Shown here piece after piece: positions 40,287 through 45,866 of a stretch of 45,866 nucleotides of DNA. This stretch comes from Caldifarciminota bacterium (GTDB taxonomy: Bacteria > Hydrothermota > Hydrothermia > LBFQ01), in contig JALWYV010000044.1 of the NCBI GenBank assembly GCA_027003075.1, forward strand, positions 1 to 45,866, in the 5' to 3' direction. Numbering within the stretch: the first letter of the stretch is position 1; every line of letters starts with the position of its first letter. The notes under the pieces were generated by a model. The model saw only the letters and a program-made list of their open reading frames with translations, was not told where the DNA came from and made no database searches. The position numbers were made by a program, and so were the translations under genes.

Positions 40287-41741
40287 CTAACTACCTTCCC
40301 ACTTAACCTTTAACTGTTTGGCGGCCTTCACCTCGTCCAGACGTCTCACCGGTGTGGTATGGGGAGCGGTCTTCACAACCTCCGGGTTCTCGTAGGCCTC
40401 TCTCTTTATCTTTATGAGGGTTTCGGCGAAGGCCTCAAGCGTCTCCTTCGTCTCGGTCTCCGTTGGCTCTATCATGAGGGCCTCCGGAACTATGAGCGGG
40501 AAGTAAACCGTCGGAGCGTGGAAGCCGTAGTCAAGGAGCCTCTTGGCTATGTCGTACGTCCTTACGCCGGTCTCCCTCTTTATGGGCATGGCCGTGGCGA
40601 CGAACTCGTGCATGTTCCGGGTGGGATAGGCTATTCTGTACTCTCCCTCTATGAGGTGCCTCAGGTAGTTGGCGTTCAGGACCGCGTCAGCGGCCGCCTG
40701 TCTCAAGCCTTCCCCACCCATGGAGAGGATGTAGGCGTAGGCTCTGACCATCACGAGGAAGTGGCCGTAGAAGGCGTGGACTTTCCCTATGCTCAGGGGT
40801 CTGTCCCAGTTCAGGTAGTACTCCCCCTTCTCCGGGTTGTACTCAACCGTGGGTACGGGAAGGAAGGGTTTCAGATGCTCCTTTACCAGAACGGCACCCG
40901 CACCCGGTCCCCCTCCGCCGTGGGGAGTTGAGAAGGTCTTGTGAAGGTTCAGGTGTACAACGTCTATGCCGAGGTCGGAGAGATTCACCCACCCCATTAT
41001 GGCGTTGAAGTTGGCGCCGTCCATGTACACCTGCCCACCTGCCCCGTGTACCAGATCCGTGATCTCCCGTATGTCCCGCTCAAAGAGGCCGAGGGTGTTG
41101 GGATTCGTGATCATCAGGCCGACTGTCCTGTCGGAAAGTTTGCTCTTGAGATCTTCAACGTCCAGTGTACCCTTATCGTTGGACTTCACCTCAATCGCCC
41201 TGAAGCCGGCCATGGAGGCCGTTGCGGGGTTCGTACCGTGGGCGGAGTCCGGGATCAAAACTTCGTCCCTGTGGCCCTCTCCCCTGTGCCTCAGGTAGGC
41301 CTTTATCATGAAGATACCCGTCAACTCTCCGCTGGCGCCGGCAACCGGCTGAAGCGTGATCCCACCAAGATCCGTGAGTTTTTTCAGGTACTCCTGAAGC
41401 TCGTACATCAGCCTGAGGGCGCCCTGAACGAGATGGGTGGATGCGTGGGGATGCAGGTGGGTGAAGCCGGGGAGACGGGAAACGTCCTCGTTGAACTTGG
41501 GGTTGTACTTCATGGTACAGGAACCGAGGGGATAGAAGCCTATATCTACGCCCCAGTTCTTCTGTGAGAGCCTTACGTAGTGTCTGACGACCTCGTTCTC
41601 CGGAACTTCGGGCAGGTTAAGGGGTACCCTCCTCCTCAACTCCTCCGGTATACCGTACTCAACCGGGAAGTCCGGAACGGGAAAACGGGCGGTTCCTTCC
41701 TTGTGTTTCTCAAATATGACCTTATCGTCCTTAACGAGCAT
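40287..41741 (-). CDS. gcvPB: Glycine dehydrogenase (decarboxylating) subunit 2
   Basis: P protein, second half, of the glycine cleavage system, which decarboxylates glycine and passes the aminomethyl group to lipoylated H protein. About 484 residues, the usual size for the split form. GVDIGFYPLGSCTMKYNPK, SAHGTNPATASMAGF and VHLNLHKTFSTPHGGGGPG (PLP Lys) are visible. The partner subunit GcvPA and the H and T proteins are not in the window. I chose the ATG at 41741; the TTG at 41747 is too close to the TAGAAT, which is eight bases before 41741. Confidence 0.96.
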   Translation of the reverse strand: MLVKDDKVIFEKHKEGTARFPVPDFPVEYGIPEELRRRVPLNLPEVPENEVVRHYVRLSQKNWGVDIGFYPLGSCTMKYNPKFNEDVSRLPGFTHLHPHASTHLVQGALRLMYELQEYLKKLTDLGGITLQPVAGASGELTGIFMIKAYLRHRGEGHRDEVLIPDSAHGTNPATASMAGFRAIEVKSNDKGTLDVEDLKSKLSDRTVGLMITNPNTLGLFERDIREITDLVHGAGGQVYMDGANFNAIMGWVNLSDLGIDVVHLNLHKTFSTPHGGGGPGAGAVLVKEHLKPFLPVPTVEYNPEKGEYYLNWDRPLSIGKVHAFYGHFLVMVRAYAYILSMGGEGLRQAAADAVLNANYLRHLIEGEYRIAYPTRNMHEFVATAMPIKRETGVRTYDIAKRLLDYGFHAPTVYFPLIVPEALMIEPTETETKETLEAFAETLIKIKREAYENPEVVKTAPHTTPVRRLDEVKAAKQLKVKWEGS

Positions 41742-41749
41742 GGACAACG

Positions 41750-41755
41750 ATTCTA
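41750..41755 (-). promoter_or_regulatory. Candidate -10 element of gcvPB (TAGAAT)
   Basis: TAGAAT on the minus strand, eight bases before the ATG at 41741. Confidence 0.55.
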
Positions 41756-41791
41756 AGGACGGAGTCCCCCCGTAGGTTAAGGTTTACCGCA

Positions 41792-42007
41792 TTAAGCCTC
41801 CTTAAGTTCAACTACCTCGTACCCGACGTCGGCGACGGCTTCGGCTACCTCCTCAAAGAACACCTCTTCCTCGCTCTTAAAACGGGCCTCTCCCCTGTCA
41901 AGGGAGACCTGAACGTCCTTATAGCCGGCGTTCTCAAGAACCTTCTTTACCTTCATGGCGCAGTGGGGGCAGGTCATACCCTTTATCTTCGCTACGTACT
42001 CTCTCAT
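41792..42007 (-). CDS. Heavy-metal-associated (HMA) domain protein, CopZ-like
   Basis: About 71 residues, a single HMA domain. IKGMTCPHCAMKVKKVLENA has the GMTCxxC metal site (Cys13, Cys16) typical of copper chaperones and P-type ATPase N-termini; VQVSLDRGEARF is the usual second strand. It probably carries copper or a similar soft metal in the cytoplasm. An earlier start at 42040 would add 11 residues before the first strand and overlap the divergent promoter, so I reject it. TACAAT lies nine bases before this ATG. Confidence 0.9.
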   Translation of the reverse strand: MREYVAKIKGMTCPHCAMKVKKVLENAGYKDVQVSLDRGEARFKSEEEVFFEEVAEAVADVGYEVVELKEA

Positions 42008-42016
42008 GTTACGGCA

Positions 42017-42022
42017 ATTGTA
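42017..42022 (-). promoter_or_regulatory. Candidate -10 element of the HMA gene (TACAAT)
   Basis: TACAAT on the minus strand, nine bases before the ATG at 42007, back to back with the plus-strand element at 42044. Confidence 0.45.
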
Positions 42023-42043
42023 AGGGAGAACAAAAGGCAACCT

Positions 42044-42049
42044 TAAAAT
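42044..42049 (+). promoter_or_regulatory. Candidate -10 element of the A-B-B'-A' cluster (TAAAAT)
   Basis: TAAAAT eight bases before the ATG at 42058. It is the only candidate promoter I see for the four-gene cluster. Confidence 0.5.
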
Positions 42050-42057
42050 GCACTTTC

Positions 42058-43026
42058 ATGCTCTACCTTATAACCGATCTCTCTTTTGTGGGCTATACCG
42101 CCGGAAACTGGTGGTTTTACGACGTGTGGGAGGAGAACTTCGTCCTGCACTACGAGATCGTGGATTCGGTGGTAGGAAACGACACGTGGGACGGAAGCGG
42201 CAGTAGATGTTCTTTCTCCTCCCCCGTTGATAGGGCCACGTTCCACATGTGGACTTACATGTCGGTTTATATGGACGTCACCTACGCCTATTACGACGGG
42301 ACCTATCTGGTAGACCTTGTGGAATCAACCAGACATTCGCCTTTCCTCGGCGTTGGGATAAGGACGCTCAAGTTCCCTCTAACGGTAGGAGATACGTGGC
42401 AGGCCATAGACACGTGCATATACGCCCTCGGCCAGAGGATACCCCATCCCAACGGCAGTATAGACGATGACACCATCGTGGATACCCTCTGGTACGACAC
42501 CTCGTACGCGTATCTGGAATCCTACACGGGAGACACCATAATCGTGCGATTTTCTCCCATAAAGGTCTACGAGAAGGCGACCTTCACTATCCCCTACGGA
42601 GATACGGCGTTCTTGTGCTGTATAAACAACTACCGCTACATCTACGGCTACATCAAGTACGTCGTAGGCTTCGGCATGTACAAACTCCAGATGGATAGCA
42701 TGGTCCTTTACCAATCGTGGGGGATAGTGGACACGACGTCCACACCGTGGGATACGACCTTCTTCCCTCCGACCTATATGCTTACGACCCCCTACTACGC
42801 CGTGTGGACCTACGTACCGGTGGGTATTTCGGAGAAACCTATAAGAGGTCGGCATTCATCGTTCGGTATAAATGGGAGGGTTCTGACCGTTACGGACGAT
42901 ACGGAGGTTTACTCCATAGACGGTCGCCTCGTGAAGCGCCTGAGGGCAGGGGATAGCTTCCGCCTTAGACCGGGGATCTACTTCATACGCTTTAAAGGTA
43001 CTATCCGTAAGGTGGTGGTACGATGA
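42058..43026 (+). CDS. Secreted protein A with a type IX-like sorting tail
   Basis: A 322-residue protein with a short hydrophobic start (MLYLITDLSFVGYTAG), perhaps a signal peptide. Four Cys are shared with its paralogue at 44422: SGSRC, IDTC and FLCC. The central stretch GIRTLKFPLTVGDTWQAIDT through VDTLWYDTSYAYLESYTGDT is the best conserved part. The end (VYSIDGRLVKRL ... RPGIYFIRFKG ... RKVVVR) fits the C-terminal sorting tails of FCB-type secreted proteins. Family not recognised. It is the first gene of the A-B-B'-A' cluster. Confidence 0.7.
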   Translation: MLYLITDLSFVGYTAGNWWFYDVWEENFVLHYEIVDSVVGNDTWDGSGSRCSFSSPVDRATFHMWTYMSVYMDVTYAYYDGTYLVDLVESTRHSPFLGVGIRTLKFPLTVGDTWQAIDTCIYALGQRIPHPNGSIDDDTIVDTLWYDTSYAYLESYTGDTIIVRFSPIKVYEKATFTIPYGDTAFLCCINNYRYIYGYIKYVVGFGMYKLQMDSMVLYQSWGIVDTTSTPWDTTFFPPTYMLTTPYYAVWTYVPVGISEKPIRGRHSSFGINGRVLTVTDDTEVYSIDGRLVKRLRAGDSFRLRPGIYFIRFKGTIRKVVVR

Positions 43027-43730
43027 AACGACTCCTGAAACTCTCCCTGCTCACCCTAACCTTTGTCTTTCTAATAGGGGGTAGGTGTGGCTCCGAGTGC
43101 GAATGTTCCTGTTCCCCTCAGGAAGTCAGCACCTACGCCTTGGATAGGGGACGCTACCTTGAAGCGACGTGGTGTTCCCCCGAAGAAGGAGAGTTCGTCA
43201 CGGATACCTTCCATGAGATCGCCTCCGAAATAACCGTAGGGAACGAAAGTTGCAACATAACCCTGCTTTACAGTCCTACGGTCGGCGATACCCTCGTATG
43301 TGCCTCGGACACCTGTGCCAACGTGGTCGGTCTGGACGTCTTCCATCCCATACACCTTTACGGCGAGGGGGATACCCTTCCGGGAGACGGCTTCTACCTG
43401 AAGGTGGTACGGATGGACACGTCAATCTACCTGATAGGGCTTGAATACGGGAACGGCAGGGTGCATATCTCCCCCGACCTCTACAACGATTTGGCCCCGG
43501 ACACTGGAGGGTACTCCGACACCGTAAGGGCTTTGGTTCCGACGGACCCGTCCTACGGCCACGCCCTGTGGTTAGACAGAGGGGACAGGGACATAAACTT
43601 CGTAGCCCCGGGCGACATCTTCGGCAAGATAACCGTCTTAGGAGTCAGTGGGGACAGCGTCAGGATAAGGGTACTCTACAGGTTTACGCCCTTCAACGTA
43701 CCGGGGTTAAGGTGGATAAAGGGAGGATAA
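43023..43730 (+). CDS. Secreted Cys-rich protein B
   Basis: A 235-residue protein with a signal peptide (KRLLKLSLLTLTFVFLIGG). The mature N-terminus is Cys-rich (RCGSECECSCSP); -1 of the first Cys is Arg, so a true lipobox is unlikely. Later landmarks are TLVCASDTCANVVG, GEGDTLPGDGFYLKVVRMDT, YGHALWLDRG and the end VPGLRWIKGG, all shared with the next gene. The cysteines could form disulfides or hold a metal. The start overlaps the previous stop as ATGA. No family recognised. Confidence 0.65.
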   Translation: MKRLLKLSLLTLTFVFLIGGRCGSECECSCSPQEVSTYALDRGRYLEATWCSPEEGEFVTDTFHEIASEITVGNESCNITLLYSPTVGDTLVCASDTCANVVGLDVFHPIHLYGEGDTLPGDGFYLKVVRMDTSIYLIGLEYGNGRVHISPDLYNDLAPDTGGYSDTVRALVPTDPSYGHALWLDRGDRDINFVAPGDIFGKITVLGVSGDSVRIRVLYRFTPFNVPGLRWIKGG

Positions 43731-43734
43731 CGTT

Positions 43735-44418
43735 ATGAAAAAGGCTTTACGTATTCTCTTAATGCTCCTGACCGTCTGGCTCATGATGGGGTTCAAGTGC
43801 AACGTCTGCGAATGTGAGAATAGGGAGATAAACCTACGGGCCATAGAGCGGGGGGCGAAACTTGAGGTTGAATGCTGCCTGCCGGGTGAGGAGACTTGGA
43901 CCGACACGTTCGCCGAGCCGAAGAGGGAGCTGTACGTGGAGAGGTGCGGCCATGCCCTGCCATCGCCGGAGGTTGAAGACGTCAGGACCTGCCTATCGTC
44001 CGGATGCAGGAACGTCCTTATGCTAAGCGAAGGCCTCCCCATCCAGCTCTACGAGGAGGGGGACACCCTGCCGGACGAGGGCTTCTACCTGAAGGTGGTC
44101 AGAATTGACACGTTAATCTACCTCATGGGGCTTAACCGTGGAGACAGGAGGGTTTACATCTCTCCCACACTGCACGAAGGCCTCGCCCCGGATACGGGGG
44201 ATTATGCGGATACCGTTATCGCCACGGTGCCGGCCGATTCCTCCTACGGTCATGCCATCTGGATGGACAGAGGCTCACCGGATATAGACACCCTCCCCTA
44301 CGCCCCCGGAGATTTCTTCGGTAAGGTGAGGGTTATGGAGGTCTGGGGGGACAGCGTACGCCTGAAGGTGGGCTACAGGTTCAAGGTCCCTGGCCTCAGG
44401 TGGATAAAGGGAGGTTAG
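43735..44418 (+). CDS. Secreted Cys-rich protein B', paralogue of B
   Basis: A 227-residue paralogue of the preceding gene. Signal peptide KKALRILLMLLTVWLMMG, then KCNVCECE. It shares EEGDTLPDEGFYLKVVRIDT, YGHAIWMDRG and the identical ending VPGLRWIKGG with B. The middle is more diverged (ECCLPGEETWTDTFAEPK). It starts four bases after the B stop and ends three bases before A', so all four genes are probably one transcript. Function unknown. Confidence 0.65.
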   Translation: MKKALRILLMLLTVWLMMGFKCNVCECENREINLRAIERGAKLEVECCLPGEETWTDTFAEPKRELYVERCGHALPSPEVEDVRTCLSSGCRNVLMLSEGLPIQLYEEGDTLPDEGFYLKVVRIDTLIYLMGLNRGDRRVYISPTLHEGLAPDTGDYADTVIATVPADSSYGHAIWMDRGSPDIDTLPYAPGDFFGKVRVMEVWGDSVRLKVGYRFKVPGLRWIKGG

Positions 44419-44421
44419 GCT

Positions 44422-45387
44422 ATGGTCCTGCTCTTAGGTTCGCTCTCCTTTGTGGGGTACGATGCCGGGAAAGGCTGGTTGTACGATTACGTGGTGGAGG
44501 ACTCCATACACTACCTTTACCTGTACGACACCCTCCTGAGCGTCGGAGCATGGGACGGCTCGGGAAGCCGTTGTACATTCTCACCGTCGGTTGACAGGGC
44601 GCTTATGGTCTTTTCCGATTACCCTATGTCCTACCTTCCGGACAGTGCCTTCGCGTACTACGATGGTACGTATCTGGTGGACCTCGTGGGTGTTGCCACG
44701 TATTCCCCCTTCTACGGCGCCGGAATAAGGACTCTCAAGTTCCCTATCACTGTCGGCGATACGTGGCAGGCGATAGACACGTGCATATACGCCTTAGGTC
44801 AAAAGGTACCTCACCCCCAAGGGAGCATAGACGAGGATACCCTCGTGGATACCCTCTGGTACGATACCTCCTACGCATCTTTGGAATCCTACACCGGGGA
44901 TACCATAACCGTGGCCTTCGCTCCGATAAATATGGTTGAAAAGCTCACAGCCCTACAGGTATGGGACGACACCACTTACCTGTGTTGCCGTACGTACTAC
45001 CATCAGCTCTACGGAAAGGTGATATACATCGCCGGGATGGGGATGTACGGCCTCCGTATAGACAGCGCGGTCGTGGATATAGCCTACGGCCTGATAAACA
45101 CCAACACGTGGGACACCACGTTCGTGCCGAGGACCTACCTCCAGACCGTTTACTCTCCTCTCAGGTGGGATTACGTAAGTACGGATGTAGCAGAGAGACC
45201 TTCTAAGGAAGGGTATCCGGCAGTTGATGTGTACGGTCGTACCCTAAAGGTACGGAGAGATGCCCTCGTGTACGCCGCGGACGGGCGCTTACTCTTCAGG
45301 CTCGGTCCTGGGGCGTCCGTTTCACTTCAACCGGGGGTGTACTTCGTTAAGACCCCTGCAGGGGTGAGGAAGGTGGTAATACGTTAG
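44422..45387 (+). CDS. Secreted protein A', paralogue of A, with a type IX-like sorting tail
   Basis: A 321-residue paralogue of the first gene of the cluster, matching it in length and in its four Cys positions (SGSRC, IDTC, YLCC). The block GIRTLKFPITVGDTWQAIDT through LVDTLWYDTSYASLESYTGD is nearly the same in both, while the flanks differ, which hints at gene conversion or strong constraint on the core. The tail VYAADGRLLFRL ... QPGVYFVKTPAG ... RKVVIR is again sorting-like. It ends the A-B-B'-A' order. Confidence 0.7.
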   Translation: MVLLLGSLSFVGYDAGKGWLYDYVVEDSIHYLYLYDTLLSVGAWDGSGSRCTFSPSVDRALMVFSDYPMSYLPDSAFAYYDGTYLVDLVGVATYSPFYGAGIRTLKFPITVGDTWQAIDTCIYALGQKVPHPQGSIDEDTLVDTLWYDTSYASLESYTGDTITVAFAPINMVEKLTALQVWDDTTYLCCRTYYHQLYGKVIYIAGMGMYGLRIDSAVVDIAYGLINTNTWDTTFVPRTYLQTVYSPLRWDYVSTDVAERPSKEGYPAVDVYGRTLKVRRDALVYAADGRLLFRLGPGASVSLQPGVYFVKTPAGVRKVVIR

Positions 45388-45400
45388 GCCTCTCCGGGAG

Positions 45401-45406
45401 TAGAAT
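45401..45406 (+). promoter_or_regulatory. Candidate -10 element of the CofE-like gene (TAGAAT)
   Basis: TAGAAT six bases before the GTG at 45413. Confidence 0.55.
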
Positions 45407-45412
45407 ACATCC

Positions 45413-45866
45413 GTGGAACTCAAACCCAACCCCGGAAAGAGCCTAACCATAGACGTAAACGGAAAGGTATGGGCGAGGTACCCCGTAAAGACCCATGTTA
45501 TAAAACCCGGTGAGGATATAGTGGAGGTTGTGGCCCGGTACGTGAAGTCCCACCTCAAGGATGGAGACATCGTTTTCGTAAGCGAGAAGATTGTCGCCAT
45601 CTCCCAGGGCAGGGCGTACCCCATAGATGAGATAAAGCCCTCCTTCTGGGCGCGACTCCTCTCCCGCTTCGTGACGAAGAGTCCGTACGGCATAGGTCTG
45701 GGAAGCCCCTGGACGATGGAACTGGCCATAAGGGAGGCCGGACTACCCCGTATCCTCTTGGCCGCCTTCGTCGCCGTCCTCACCAAACCCTTCGGCATCC
45801 GTGGTATGTTCTACAGGGTGGCCGGCAGGAACGTCTCGGCCATAGACGGCCCCACCCCCTACACCC
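45413..45866 (+). CDS. CofE-like (F420-0:gamma-glutamyl ligase family) protein, partial
   Basis: About 151 residues before the window ends. KTHVIKPGEDIVEVVARYVKSHLKDGDIVFVSEKIVAISQGRA matches the opening of the coenzyme F420-0:L-glutamate ligase (CofE/FbiB) family, which adds glutamate to F420-0 with GTP. GIGLGSPWTMELAIREAGLPRI and GIRGMFYRVAGRNVSAIDGPT follow, as in the variant found in bacteria that may not make F420. No other F420 genes are in view. The start is GTG, with TAGAAT six bases before it. A family call is sound; the substrate is inference. Confidence 0.75.
   Translation, partial: MELKPNPGKSLTIDVNGKVWARYPVKTHVIKPGEDIVEVVARYVKSHLKDGDIVFVSEKIVAISQGRAYPIDEIKPSFWARLLSRFVTKSPYGIGLGSPWTMELAIREAGLPRILLAAFVAVLTKPFGIRGMFYRVAGRNVSAIDGPTPYT

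Noticed and set aside
1-45866. Insertion sequences, transposases, phage genes or CRISPR arrays
   Set aside because: No transposase, integrase, terminal inverted repeat pair or regular repeat array was found; apart from the Uma2 array and the A-B-B'-A' cluster the content looks like ordinary chromosome.

Overview
This window is one stretch of a bacterial chromosome, open at both ends, with genes packed tightly on both strands. The lineage is not certain. Three things suggest a deep-branching, possibly thermophilic relative of the FCB / WOR-3 / Hydrothermae-type bacteria. Secreted proteins end in short tails resembling the type IX (Por) sorting domain. SecA carries an insertion of the kind I associate with Bacteroidetes/Chlorobi-type SecA and lacks the zinc tail. 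Codon use favours AGG (Arg) and ATA (Ile). This placement is inference; a marker-gene tree would settle it.

Layout, left to right. 1-2051 (minus): four tandem Uma2-family nuclease-fold genes. 2095-5118: secA. 5242-6072: a lipoprotein. 6300-8576 (plus): a two-gene operon whose second gene has a V4R ligand-sensor motif. 8577-14254 (minus): hisS with a small outer-membrane protein, a CrtO-like membrane protein, a GNAT, a VOC protein, deoC and a PpiD/SurA-type chaperone. 14523-21266 (minus): an eight-gene overlapping operon with YceI, a b561-like cytochrome, a two-haem lipoprotein, a second His-bearing membrane protein, poly-gamma-glutamate genes pgsB-pgsC-pgsW and a large outer-membrane barrel. 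21344-24335 (minus): three secreted repeat proteins. 24355-30020 (minus): galT-dnaN-transketolase half-lipA-MreD-like-vWA-like. 30042-31247 (minus): a protein with a C-terminal winged-helix-like region, divergent from fabH and dnaE (31301-35900, plus). 35976-39427: small proteins, tRNA-Val, a flippase-like protein, a phosphoesterase and a YtxH protein. 39677-42007 (minus): gcvPB and a heavy-metal-binding protein. 42058-45387 (plus): four secreted Cys-bearing genes in the order A-B-B'-A'. The window ends in a CofE-like glutamyl ligase gene.

The most striking global pattern concerns gene starts. Twenty-two genes, each the first of its transcription unit or carrying its own promoter, have a -10-like hexamer (TAGAAT, TATAAT, TAAAAT or TACAAT) only 5-9 bases before the start codon. 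That leaves no room for a ribosome-binding site, whereas several downstream operon genes have clear GGAGG sites. This points to widespread leaderless mRNAs, and I used it to choose several starts.

The best candidate for an undescribed system is the eight-gene operon at 14523-21266. It joins a YceI/cytochrome b561 pair (as in the E. coli yceJ-yceI operon) and a two-haem lipoprotein to the poly-gamma-glutamate synthesis genes. It ends with an outer-membrane protein carrying a polybasic segment that could contact the polyanionic product. The A-B-B'-A' cluster is the second candidate.
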